A stretch of 64,000 nucleotides of DNA, taken from NCBI GenBank assembly GCA_033060915.1, contig CM065386.1:2320001-2384000 (forward strand). Reading direction: 5' to 3'. The notes below the pieces were generated by a model. It had not been told where the DNA came from. It was given only the letters and a program-made list of their open reading frames with translations, and did not search any database. A program made the position numbers and the translations under genes. This DNA is from Euryodendron excelsum. Its lineage: Eukaryota > Streptophyta > Magnoliopsida > Ericales > Pentaphylacaceae. Below are positions 1 through 11,200 of this stretch, piece after piece; position 1 is the first letter of the stretch; every line of letters starts with the position of its first letter.

Positions 1-160
1 GTTATGGATCGATTCTAGCCATTGGAGAAGTATGAGAGAAGTTTTGGTGCCAGATTGCCCCATAACGCCTGTCAGAAATATAGCCGTTACTGTCGGAGGT
101 CGACTTTTTTTACAATAAATCCACTTTTTTTGCAGTCTGCTTTAGGATTTTGCTTTCAGG

Positions 161-403
161 AGTTGACTCATGACTTAAAAGAGTCGACTCTTTTGGTCAA
201 AAACTGCAGGCTCAACTCTCTGTTCCAATGAGTAGACTCTTTTTACAGCAGATGTCGACTCTTTTAAGCAGTTTTCAGAATTTTCAAGCTCTGTTGAAAT
301 GAGTCGACTCCTGAATGATGAGGGGTCGACTCTTTTGAGTCTTCAGCAGATTTTTAAGGCTTTGTTTGAAAGAGTTGACTCATGAAACTTGAGGAGTCGA
401 CTC
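161..403. repeat. Cluster of GAGTCGACTC palindromes
   Basis: The 10-base palindrome GAGTCGACTC occurs exactly at 181-190, 301-310 and 394-403. One-base variants (GAGTTGACTC, GAGTAGACTC, GGGTCGACTC) lie at about 161, 230, 332 and 372. Sites tend to come in pairs about 20-30 bases apart, often followed by a T run. No coding frame explains the pattern. It may be the internal repeat region of a decayed retroelement, but no LTR pair is visible. Confidence 0.6.
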
Positions 404-1100
404 TTTTTACCAGAAAACATATTTTTGCAGCTTTTCTTCATTCTTCTCCAAAGTCTCCAATCTTTTCAAGGATCATCCAAATAAGCTTTTTAAAGTTTGC
501 AAATACTTCTTCAAGGCTAGATGACTCCATAAACAACTTTAATCCATTTTAGATGGATTAACACTATTTTGATTACTTGTAGAGCTCTTCAATCATCATC
601 GCTTTATCCATTGATTCAAGTTTCCTTCAAGATTTTCAAGAGAGCTTCCAAGACTTAAAATTTTCATTTTTTCAATTGATTTTCTATCCTTCTTTGAATA
701 TCTTCATTTCTTGATTTCTTCTAGGATTCTTCAATCAATATAATTTCTCCATAGATTTCAACAAATCTTCCAAGAAAGCTTTTCTAGTCTTGTGATTTCT
801 TCCATGTCTTCAAGACATCTTCAAATCTTCCAAGACAGCTTTCATGTCTTTGAGTTGGTCTCTTCTTCTTTGTCATCCATCATCTTTGAAATTTCTTCAT
901 TCTCTATAAGATCACCACTTGTTGAATATGTCATCTCATCATACTTTTCATTCTTTATTCTAATTTTTGCATCATAAATCCTCCATTATGATAAATTTTA
1001 AGTCAAGATCTAATTAATGATTAATCTGCACACTAAGTAGAATTATTAGATCATTAAACCATGTTTTGTTATCATCAAAATCAAGGCATTGAGTCAACAT
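404..1100. other. Gene-free CT-rich stretch
   Basis: T- and C-rich sequence with many short direct repeats of TCTTCAAG / TTTCCAAGA type words. I see no gene, RNA or transposon terminus here. Short open frames in it look like chance products of the TTC repeat composition. Confidence 0.5.
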
Positions 1101-2090
1101 GTTTAACCAAAAGGAGAAGTGGGCATTGGTTTATAGGAGACAAACTTTTTGTGTTGATATGACTCCTACCTAACGCAATGAGAGCATGAACAATGTGCTT
1201 AAAAGATATGTCAGCTACAATAATGATTTGTTGTAGTTTTTCTAACATTTTCAAAGGTTAGTTAATGAACGCCGCTATGAAGAATTAAAAGTTAATTTTA
1301 GAGCAACTCAAAGTACTCCATTTTTATCATTTCCAGTAGAAATGTTGAAGCATGCAGCAAGTATATACACCCCAGAGGTGTTTAAATTGTTTGAGAATGA
1401 GCTAAGTAAGGCTTATGATTGCAACTTCAGACTTGGTAACAATGGAACAATAACTGAATATGATGTTAATCCTTTTGGCAAGGATCAACACCATCTTGTT
1501 GCATATGACTCGTGAACTCATATGGTGTCATGTAGTTGTAAGAAATTTGAGTTTGTAGGATTATTATGTTCTCAAGTACTAAAAGTTCTTTCCTTAAACA
1601 ATGTTATAAGAGTTTCGGAGAATTACATATTGAAAATGTAGCCAATCAATGCAAAATCAGGGAGTACAACTACTTGTGCACAGACAAGCTTGATAGAAGA
1701 TCCAAAAGCAATGATGGAAAGACGATACAAAGAGTAGTGCCGCTTGTGTACCCAATTGGCAACAAGAACTGCTGAAACAGAGGAAGCTTATAATATTGCT
1801 TTGGATTGTCTTAAAAAAATTGCAGAAGAAGTGGATGCAAGTTTGACTGGAGAAAGTTTTCATGGTACTTCGTATGCCAATAATAGTACACCTTAGGAGA
1901 ATGAAGCTACCCTTGGTGAAGGAATTGAGAAAAGCGTTAAAGGGTTGAAAGTTAAAGAGAGAGCTACACGGTGTAGCAAAAGGCCAAGAAATGCTCTTGA
2001 AAGGGTCATTAAGTCGAAAAGAACTTTAAGAAATAATTTGAACTCTATGGATAATCTCATTCAACAAAGTGAACTACATCCCTTTTAAAA
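1101..2090 (+). pseudogene. FAR1/FHY3-related (FRS) gene remnant
   Basis: Conceptual translation matches the C-terminal half of FAR1-RELATED SEQUENCE proteins, which descend from MULE transposases and act as nuclear DNA-binding factors. I can read the end of the MULE domain (TFCVDMTPT followed by RNESMN), a long helical stretch (FPVEMLKHAASIYTPEVFK), and a SWIM zinc-finger relic with CSCKKFEFVGLLC. The final SWIM His is replaced by Gln. The tail contains GLKVKERATR, as seen in family members. In-frame stops interrupt it, for example at 1172-1174 where a Gln codon is expected, near 1232-1246 and after the SWIM relic. The N-terminal FAR1 domain is absent. It is a pseudogene, either of a host FRS gene or of the parental MULE. 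Confidence 0.75.
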
Positions 2091-2203
2091 AAGTGAATTA
2101 CATTTCAGCAAGGTGGAAGTTCATATTTTGATCAAATGTTTTTTAGCTTTTGTTCTTACTAGTCATCTTGTCCATTATTTTAATTTGCTATGTGTACTAA
2201 ATC

Positions 2204-2517
2204 AGGAAGCTACAATGAATTTCCTTGGTGTCACTTTTGGTGCTCATGTAGACTTTCCATCTCAAGAGAGGAATTTATTGAATCCATTTCCACAGGTGTC
2301 ACAGGTATTCCGTTCTGGCAATTTGTTATCATTCTAATTTGTGCACTTTTGTACTCGTAACATCATTTTGTTCTTATTCTTTAAAAACTTAGCAATATGA
2401 ATCTTGCACCTCCTCAACTAGCATGGGTGTTCCGGCTACTCACCTGAGATGTAATGAACCTTTCCAGTTAACTCAATCATCTCGAGTCGTGCCTACCAGC
2501 ATGACTGAATTACTACA
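2204..2517 (+). pseudogene. Possible C-terminal exons of the FRS relic
   Basis: Two short open blocks follow the FRS relic in the same orientation with plausible splice borders: about 2207-2304 (acceptor AATCAG, donor after CACAG) and about 2395-2518 (acceptor TTAG, donor after CTACAG). FRS genes often have small 3' exons coding a Ser/Thr-rich tail, and the peptides here (ESCTSSTSMGVPATHL) fit. The link to the upstream relic is inference. Confidence 0.3.
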
Positions 2518-2518
2518 G

Positions 2519-3300
2519 GTATTTGGGTAGCACTAACATTTTTCAAGTTTATATAATTCTAAATCTTGATCAATCTTAATTTTAGTTCCACCCCACTTGT
2601 AGGCTCCGTTATTAGAACCATTAGATGAAGACTTTTAGTTAAATAGCTTTCAATGTGAAAGTCAACCAAAAAGTAATCAAGTTAAAGTTGAAGATGGTGA
2701 TATTTACTTTAACCGAGGGCTGTCAATATTTTTTATTCTTGTGACCGAAAGGGTTGTTAATTTTTTTTGTTTTTGTGATTGGCAGGACTATCAAAGATTA
2801 GCAGTGAATGTAGTGGTTATGAACTATATTATTATGCTAATTACCATAAGTATGGTTATAGTATGGTTTTAATGTTTATTTAAGTGGGGAAGTGAAAAAT
2901 GTGAAAAGGAACTCACCTTTTGTACATATTGTGCATTCTGATTGTGTCGAGTTGATATGTTATTGAGCATTTACAGTCTTGAAATACTTTGCTTTGTAGC
3001 CTAGACTTCTAGTTCAACTCTAGGTCTTGAAACATTGGCATCTTTCACTGTTAAATATTCTCTACTTTTCGTGTTTTTGCTTTTTAATATGTTTTTGATG
3101 ATTCCAATCGTTTATCTTGTTGGTCTTGTGTGTTTACTGGGGGAATGAGAAACGTGAATTTAGAATTGGGACACGGAGAAAAAGTCTGGGAGAGGGGGGT
3201 TAGAAGTTAATGAGGAAAAAAGAAAAGTAACAGGAAAAGAAAAGAACAGGTGTCACCCAATGGTGACTGGGCCAGAGGGCTGGGACAGGGGATCCGGAGC
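2519..3300. other. Gene-free interval
   Basis: AT-rich noncoding sequence between the FRS relic and the first segmental duplication. No supported gene, RNA or transposon terminus is visible. Confidence 0.4.
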
Positions 3301-3498
3301 CTTCAAATGACCATTGAAGCAAACACTAAGCAAGAACAATGCCTGAAAATGTCGGTATCAATCACCGGTCAATCACAGAACTCGCATTCAACATTTTTCT
3401 TATATATCATACTATATATTACAAAATAAGAAAATTTAAGGTTTTAGAAGTTAAAAAGAGGTACAAAAAGGATGAAACAGGTTTCGGAGGAAGAGTAA

Positions 3499-4906
3499 TC
3501 ACATGATAGCTGGGTCCGAAGTGAGATGTTCAAAGCTCATCTGACTCAAAGACCTAACCAAATGCAAATCAGAATCATGAATTTGAATCATTGGACCTTG
3601 CATATTCTGGAAAGTGGGCATATTGAATGCCACCGATATTCTATCACGCAGCAACGGGTCTTTGGAAAAACAGACGTGCGCTTCTGCAGCGTTATCCCTC
3701 ACCTCCTCTGATTCATCCGGCAACATATCAAGGAGAAGAGGAATTGCCCCTGCATCAGCAAAGGCAACTCGATCAGCCTCGTTATAACTCAACTGGGAAA
3801 CTGCCCCAGAAACCTTCTCCCTAACATCAACACTGCCATCCCTCAACAGCTCAACCAGAATAGGAATTGTGCCAGAGTTCCGAACGACAAATGACAAGTG
3901 CTTGTAACCTGAGAGATCCCACAGAACATCAGCAGCTGCAGCCTTAGCTTCTTCATGGTCCCCTCTAAGGATTCTCACCAAGTGTTTGGTGATTGTAACA
4001 GCATTTGCTTCGGCAACAGCTAAAATATAAAACACATCTTCTGCAATCTCCTTACCCATAGGTTCTGGTCCCTGAATAAGCTCGAAATATAAAGGAATGC
4101 CGCCAGCTTGAGCAACTAGCCTTATATAATCAATGTGAGATGAGATTACACCAAGAGCATTACCAGCTACCAGTTTTGTTGAGGAATCTCCATCCCGAAG
4201 TAATTCAATAAGCACTGTTACTGCACCTGAATCAACGAGCATACGCCTTGCTCATCAAACCAAACCAAGTAATCCAATCGCCTGAGCAGCACTTGTTCTA
4301 GAGATATGCTGCCACACCTAGCTGATTCAACAAGAAAACCTAGACCTAGTAAACTGATGATGACCCTCCTAACTTCTCTCAGCAGAGCCAATGCACTCAA
4401 AATTTCTAATAAGAACCGCCTCAAACTATCAGGGGAGGCATTAAACATGTTGAGTATAACTTCTAGCCCACCATTTTTAACCACAATTAGGCGATTAGCA
4501 TCACCAAATGTAACGATATTCCGAAGCATTTTAACAGAACTTTCTGTAAATGACCATCAGAATGCAGTAACAACTTCAAGAGAGAAGGAATGGCACCAGA
4601 TTGGCCAATGATTACAGCCAATTTGCCCTCTCCTTGACAAGCAATGCATTTTAAGCAGAAGGCAACAGCTTCCTGAATCGACAGACTCAAGTCACAAAGA
4701 GGACTTCCAAGAAGTTCCACAAGTACTGGTATGGAGCGTGCTGACACATCCTCAGGTGCATGGTTAGCAAGACGAGCAAGCTTGATTGTGGCTGTTACTT
4801 GCATAACTTCATTCCCACAGGCAACCACGTTTTCATAGAGATGGAGTGCTCCCTCCCAATCTGTGCCTATTGCTGGTTGGCTTCTCTCTAGCTCTAACTG
4901 ATCCAT
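3499..4906 (-). pseudogene. ARM-repeat protein gene, broken copy
   Basis: This is the paralogue of the intact gene at 44861-46273 and is colinear with it from the equivalent ATG (4904-4906). Compared with the intact copy it has a one-base deletion near 4527, where an AAGGCATT word has become AAGCATT, and another near 4309 in the word that reads AGATCATG in the intact copy. Two adjacent Arg codons have also become TGA TGA near 4247-4252. As a result three separate frames (153, 103 and 247 codons) are needed to cover the protein. The C-terminus ends one residue earlier, after Ile-Met. The remaining ARM repeats (for example IPLLLDML) are well preserved, so loss of function looks fairly recent. 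Confidence 0.85.
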
Positions 4907-4949
4907 AAAGAAAATACAAGCCTGGTAGTTATCAACACCTCCACTCAAT

Positions 4950-7054
4950 CTTCAGAACTCAAGATTAAAAAAAAAAAAAGAAGATTTCTAGAGAAAAACA
5001 ATAGCAGCAGCAAGCAACATAATATGGAATCTTATTAAATTGAAAAGCATTTCAAGTACCCTTAGAGACTCAAGGGTACTGAAAGGATGCTATTCAACTT
5101 TTCCAAAAGTTAGTTTACAATAAACAACAGGGCTTCTGCTCAACTAATTGAAAGAGATGCAAAAACTAGTCTTACAACTTTACCATAGCAAATGCAAACA
5201 GAGTGAACTGATTTTAGCTGAGTAAGAACTAGGGCTTATATGGAAATACCCCCCCTCTTCCCAACAACAAAGAAAAAGAAGAGGAGAAAAAAAGAAAGAG
5301 GGCAAAGAGAAAGAAGAGTGACATATGTACCACAAGCAATTCTGTAAAGTTATCTATCACAGGAACATGACAATCAATCTTGGGGACATCAGCAGCAAAA
5401 AAAATAAGATTGATAGGAATAAGAGATCACTGTAATCTTCAGATCAATAGAATAACCACCCCAGAATTCCTTTAAGGACCCATGAAAGACACAATACAGA
5501 AAGCAAATTTTTAGTTAGTCCAGCATTTCTGCATGACAAAGTTCTCCACAGCTAGACATGTCTGCAGGACGAATGTCAATCCCTGATTCTATACTCCCCA
5601 ATTTGACCAAACTCATTTCTGTTTCAAGAGTCCAATTGCACAAAATAACAAAAAAGCCCTAATTCGCAACTCTACAGAGCACCCACAATGCACATAGAAC
5701 AGGCCAGTCTTTCAAGCAAATATCAATAGTCTGTTTTACTGTTCCCCATCATAAATTCACTTGTTCAAGACAAATCCTATCGAAGCAATCCTTTCTGTGG
5801 TATCATATATATTAAAATCCCACATTTTCCAATTCTCAAAAAATGATGAATTCTCGATTCTCGAGATCAGATAGCCAGAAAACAAGGATTTTTATTTTTA
5901 TTTTTATAGTTAATATATCTTTTTGAAGCTATAAGCTAACCCAAAACCAAAATACACATCACAGTGTAAAAGACCAGTTTTTTATTTACTACACTGACAA
6001 TGGAAATTGCAAAAATAAAGCAAAAACAAAAGGTAACACATTTCTTTCTCGCACATCAACATAACCACCACAACGATAAGAATCTGAGAACCTTATAAAG
6101 AATATTTAGAATCATCAAAATTATTTTACATAACTGGGTTTGCTCTGGAGTAATTTGAACTTAACCTTCAATGCATAAATCCGAGAAACGATGACAACCC
6201 AGTTGATGAACCAGTGTTCTATGAAATGGGAATCCCAAATTTTATACAAATTTTAACGCAGAATCGAAAATTTTTGAGCTGAAACTTAATTTTTACTGCA
6301 ACACGGGGAAAATTAATTTCGTTGACGAACCAAAGCTAATATTGGTGATGAATTCCAATCCAATCACGGAAGCCATCAAGCAATCAGATTATCAGAAAGA
6401 CCAACTGAAACTACAGTCACAAGACTCACAACAGCGAATCGAAGAATTTCACGGTTGAATTTGGCGGAATATGTAAATTATACACAAGAAAGAAACACCA
6501 CTACAAACAGAGAGAGAGACTCGCCTTGTTTCCTAGAGAATTTGCCGTCGAACGGTCGAACGCATCGTCGAACCGACATAAATATTCGAGCCCGAAACAT
6601 CTAATGTAAAGGGCTGCGACATAATGGAATTTTGACGGACTTGACTTCCGTTGTTACGTCCACGATTTCACATCCGATTTCTTAACAGGCTGTTTGGAAC
6701 TTGAGCTAAGGAAGCGAAAAATAATTTTTCATCCTTCATTTGTACGGTTTCTAAATTCCTAGTTTAAGATAGAAGAGAAAATGTTTTAAAAAAAATAAGG
6801 AAAAGTTATTTCTATATTTATATTTATTTTCTTTTCTTTTGAATTTTCAACAAGAAAAAGCTTTTTTTAACTTTTTTTTTATATTTTTGGTAAAAAAAAA
6901 TTGTTTCCGTGATAATTTTTCTTCGCTTCATTTTCTTTCATTTCTCATTCTCTTCAATAAGAGAGGATTTCAACTCATCCTCGCATCACCTAAGTTATTC
7001 TGAATAATCTCCCCCAAAGCTGAAAGAGGGCTTAACTTGACGACTTTCTAGACT
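4950..7054. other. 5' flank of broken ARM copy
   Basis: Noncoding sequence colinear with the flank of the intact copy at 46280-48368. It includes a purine-rich block near 5270-5320 and a GTTTGGAACTTGAG word near 6690 that resembles the ends of the foldback element at 7352-7611. No independent gene is visible. It probably holds the promoter and untranslated leader of the ARM gene. Confidence 0.5.
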
Positions 7055-7351
7055 TACATTTCTAGCTAGTGGTTTTGACAGAACTATGTTTATGTTGTTG
7101 CCTACCATATTTCATGAGACAAAGACAAAGGCAACTGGCAATCTTAATATATATCTCTAAATTTTCAAAAGCTGGTTATCCCTCTTGCCAGAGGTATAAC
7201 AAGTAGCTGCTTTGTCTATGACTTTTAGCACCGTTATATAAAGAAATCAATGTTTTTGAGCTTTGATTTAATCTTGGTGGATACCAAATTATCTACACTC
7301 GTATTGAAATATTATTGAAATACGATGTTGTACGTTGAGGTTTTAATTTGA

Positions 7352-7611
7352 AGCCTGTTTGGAATTTACAGGGGGGAGGGAAGAAAAGGAAGAGAAAAAA
7401 AAAAAAAAATTCTTTTCCCTCTTGGATTCTATCTAGGAGAGAAAAAAAGGAAAAAGTAAAGGAAAAAAATCAATTTCTTTCTATTTCTCTCTCTTCTTTC
7501 TTTTTTATTTTTCTTTTATTTTTTTTAGAAATTCAAATAGAAAAGAAAAAATATTTTTTCTTTCTTTTTCTCTTTTCCTTCATTTTCCTATCTTAAGTTC
7601 CAAACAGGCTC
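7352..7611. mobile_element. Foldback MITE-like element
   Basis: The ends are inverted repeats: AGCCTGTTTGGAA at the left and TTCCAAACAGGCT at the right. The body is purine-rich on the left half and pyrimidine-rich on the right half, so the whole element can fold on itself. The 5-base word TTTGA flanks both sides (7347-7351 and 7612-7616), as expected for a target-site duplication. There is no coding capacity. Superfamily is not assignable by eye. Confidence 0.6.
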
Positions 7612-7646
7612 TTTGATTTGGGGGAGATGATGCAAAGGTCCAAATG

Positions 7647-7651
7647 ATTAC
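7647..7651. repeat. Target-site duplication, left of element 1
   Basis: ATTAC directly precedes the 5' LTR of element 1. Its partner is ATTAT at 17908-17912, one transition different. The unfilled form, ATTAC followed directly by AAAGGCTA, is present at 18304-18316, which fixes the element borders. Confidence 0.85.
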
Positions 7652-8252
7652 TGTGGGGGAGTAACCCCCGGCCCAGCCCAATGGATGAGGCCCAATCTGC
7701 GCAAGTTAAAGTTAGGGCCACTTTGGTAGCCCAGATCAGAATTAGCGGGAATGCCAGACTGCCGACCTCCCTCACAACACAGCCCAAACCGCGAAAGGCG
7801 GGCCCAAACCGCTAGCGGTCTCTGCGCATTAAATGCAGAGTTGACTCGCATTTAATATGCATGCGGCTGCCCACGCGACGTGAACGTGCACGTCCGGTCA
7901 GCCGAAATCCTCCACGACGGTGCGCCAGACCCTGCGGATAATCAGGCGGCGTCAATGATGACGCCTACCCAGCAGGCCATGAGAGCCTACTGGTAGGCTA
8001 AGGCAGAACACACTCCCTTGAAAGTCCTATAAATACCCAAGGCACCGAGAGTCAGGTATGGACAGTGAACCCCCAATATCGACCACTCTCATTCATCTTC
8101 ATCGATTAAGCTTGCTGACTTAATCTTCGGAGTGTGATCGGCCCGTTACGGGTCGACCCATTCTAACCTCTTCGTCTTGCAGGAGATACCTGGACTCATC
8201 CGTTTTTGGGTCTGAGAGTTCGGCCAAGCCTTCCAGAAAAATCCCACCTACA
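7652..8252 (+). repeat. 5' LTR of element 1
   Basis: 601 bases, beginning TGTGGGGGAGTAAC and ending CCACCTACA (TG..CA). It matches 17307-17907 almost throughout. A TATAAATA word near 8029-8036 and a leader with the TCTTCATCGATTAAGC motif probably mark the promoter and R region. Confidence 0.93.
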
Positions 8253-8254
8253 AT

Positions 8255-8270
8255 TGGCGCCGTCTGTGGG
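8255..8270 (+). promoter_or_regulatory. Primer-binding site of element 1
   Basis: TGGCGCCGTCTGTGGG begins two bases after the LTR. This is the form of tRNA-complementary site common in plant Tat-type elements. I cannot assign the tRNA by eye with confidence. The identical site occurs in element 2. Confidence 0.8.
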
Positions 8271-8286
8271 AAGGCTTAGAAAAACT

Positions 8287-11200
8287 ATAAGTCTAGATAA
8301 CCGGAGACGTAGGGGAGAAAACCATGACAGAAGAGGCTTTGAAGCCTCCTCCATTAGAGACCCGACCAACTCGGCGCATTGCCAATCTACACCAGAAGAT
8401 CGGCAAAGAAGGAGAACACTAAGGTCGGAGATACGCACGCCCGCTGAAAGCCACCAGGAGGACCCAGAGGAAATGTGGAGGGATACGGGCTATGTCAGGA
8501 ACAGGAATTTCCGCAGGAACCATCATCGGAATCTGGCCCCGTCGCCCTCCAGTGGGCGGGTCCCGAGTGAGGATACACTTCGTGCAGCAGAGAAGGAAAT
8601 TCGAAGGCGCGGAGAAGAGATAGCCTACCTCACCTCCCAGGTGCGGGCCATGAGGGAGGCATTCTCTGGCAGGAATGATCATGGGAGAGAAGGGTCCCCA
8701 GCTCGGGAGCAGGTTGTCGGCACCAGGGACGAACCAGCACCGCCGGTAAGGGGAAGTTACACCCCTAGTACCGGGCGTTGCATGCACAGACGCATGGGTC
8801 GGCGGAGGGAAAGGAGCAAAACTCCGCCGAATGACAGTCTAACTGAAGGAGATCGGTGGAAAGAAGACTGGGAGAAATGGTACAACGAAAAGCAGGAGGA
8901 TAGAAGGCAGCAGACTAAGGAGCGCACAGCTCATGACTTGATGAGAAAGGCCCTCGATCAAATTGCGTCCACGCCATTCACTGAGGATATTGAATCCCAT
9001 CCAATTCCTCGAAAATTCACCCCACCAAAGTTCGCCCTCTATGACGGGAAGTCCGACCCAATCACCCATGTTCGGCATTACAAACAGCTCATGGTAGTAT
9101 GGTGCAGTGACCAGATGCTAATGTGTCGAATCTTTCCCTCCAGTCTGGGAAGCATGGCTTTACGGTGGTTCGCCAAATTGCCACGTAAGTCCGTTTCAAG
9201 CTGGAGGCAACTGGCCGAGCTCTTTACAGCTCGTTTCATTGCAAACAGCTTACAGCCAAAAGAGGTTGACTTCTTGCTGACGTTGCGAAAGGAGGAAGGA
9301 GAAGGGTTGCGAGCATACGCCCGACGCTACTGGGAGGCTTATAACGAAATAGACGAGTGCAGCGAGCAGTTGGCTGTAACTCAGTTCAAGATTGGCCATC
9401 CCAGGGAGCATCGCTTGCGACAGTCCTTAATGAAGAAACCAACACTCACGATATAGGAACTAATGCTCAGAATTGAGCGCTATGCACGATTGGACGAAGA
9501 CGTACCTCAGATAGCATTAACCAAGGCCAGCGCTGCAGCCGAAAAGACAAGTAAGAAGGATGCTAAGAAGCCTCGGATAGAAGATATCGGCCGAGGAAAA
9601 AGGGCAACTGAGGGGGTCTATACAATCTTTAAGGACCCCATCTATAAAATATTGCCCCAGATCCGTGATAAGCCCTTCTTTAAATGGCCGCCGAAATTAG
9701 GAGGAGACCCAGCGACCCGAGACCAGAAGAGATTCTGTTCATACCACCGTGAGAAGGGACATAAGACAGAGCAATGTCGGCATCTGAAAACTCACTTGGA
9801 AGACTTGGCAAAAGCAGGCCATCTCGATCAATTCATAGATCGGGACAAGACGAAGAACGAAGCCGAGCAACCGCGGGTAGAAGACACAGCACGGAAAGAA
9901 CCAGAACCAAGGCCGGTACGGGTAATCAATGTGTTGCATGGTTCGGCTGAGTCATCGATCGTCGACCCACACAGGTACCGGGCCGATATGCAAAAGGCGG
10001 CACACCTAAGGGAAGTGTTGCAGGTACAGCAACCCAACAAGAAAGCGAAGCTCGGCAGTGGCCGCGTACCAATAACTTTCACCGATGAGGATCTCGTAGG
10101 AGTGCAGACCCCTCATAACGATGCCTTGGTGGTTACGTTACGAATGGCGGACTGTGATGTTAGAAGATTGCTCATAGACCAGGGGAGCTCGTCTGAAGTT
10201 ATGTATTACAGCCTCTTCAAACAGTTAGGACTGAAGGAGTCCGACCTCCAACAGTCACTTAACCCACTGGTCGGGTTCAGCTCAGACCCAGTTTGGCCAA
10301 TGGGAAAGGTGACGATTCCGGTAACAGCTGGCGGAATCACATTGCAGACAAAATTCCTAGTAGTTAACGTGCCCTCCCCCTACAATGCCATCATGGGACG
10401 AACTTGGTTGCACCTCATGAAGGCCGTTCCGTTATCATGTCATCAGCTGCTTCGATTTCCGACCCCGACGGGTGTTGGAGAAATCAGGGGTGACCAAGTG
10501 GCCGCCAAACAATGTTTCCTAACGGCATGTGTGACAAAGACAAAGCCTGAGAAAGTGCAGATGATGGAGCTACATGAAGACACCCCCACAATTGATGACG
10601 TGGGACAGACACCCGAGAATAAAGCTGTGGAGGACCTGAAAAAGATATACATTGATCGGCGCGGAGACAAGTACTTTGTCATCGGCACCTCTCTGTCTAA
10701 ACGAGAGGAAAAGTCCCTACTCGAGTTGCTGACGAACTTTTTGGAAGTGTTCGCTTGGACCCCTTATGACATGCCTGGGATCGGCGCTGACGTTGCTTGT
10801 CATCGTCTGAATGTTAACCCAAACTGCCGACCTATCGTCCAAAAGGGGAGAAGGGCAGCCACCCAGCATGTGGACGCTGTCTTGGAAGAAACAGAGAAAC
10901 TTTTGGAAGCCGGGGCCATTCAGGAAATCAACTACCCAAGCTGGTTGTCGAATACGGTGGTCGTAGAAAAAAAGGACGGAAAGTGGAGGGTTTGTGTGGA
11001 CTTCACTGATCTCAATAGGGCATGCCCCAAAGATCCTTTCCCCCTGCCCAAAATTGACCAGCTTGTGGATGCAACCGCCGGCTTCGGAAGGATGAGTTTC
11101 CTGGATGCTTATCGAGGATACCACCAGATCCCACTCCACCCCGACGACCAAGAGAAGACGGCCTTCATCACTCCAAGGGGTATCTACTGCTATAGAGTTA

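Larger units (their letters stand above)
3302..7054. repeat. Segmental duplication, copy 1 (~3.75 kb)
   Basis: This block matches 44670-48368 in the same orientation, about 41 kb away. The match begins at the shared word TTCAAATGACCATTGAAG, runs through the ARM-repeat coding region and its ~2 kb 5' flank, and ends at the shared words AACTTGAC..ACTTTCTA near 7054 and 48368. Differences are scattered substitutions and small indels. Copy 1 carries the broken ARM gene, copy 2 the intact one. Elements 1, 2 and 3 lie between the copies. Confidence 0.9.

Noticed and set aside
4306..4611. 101-codon plus-strand frame over the ARM region
   Set aside because: It is the shadow of the ARM repeats on the minus strand, also seen at 45672-46004.
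7348..7596. 82-codon Lys-rich frame
   Set aside because: It reads the purine and pyrimidine tracts of the foldback element.
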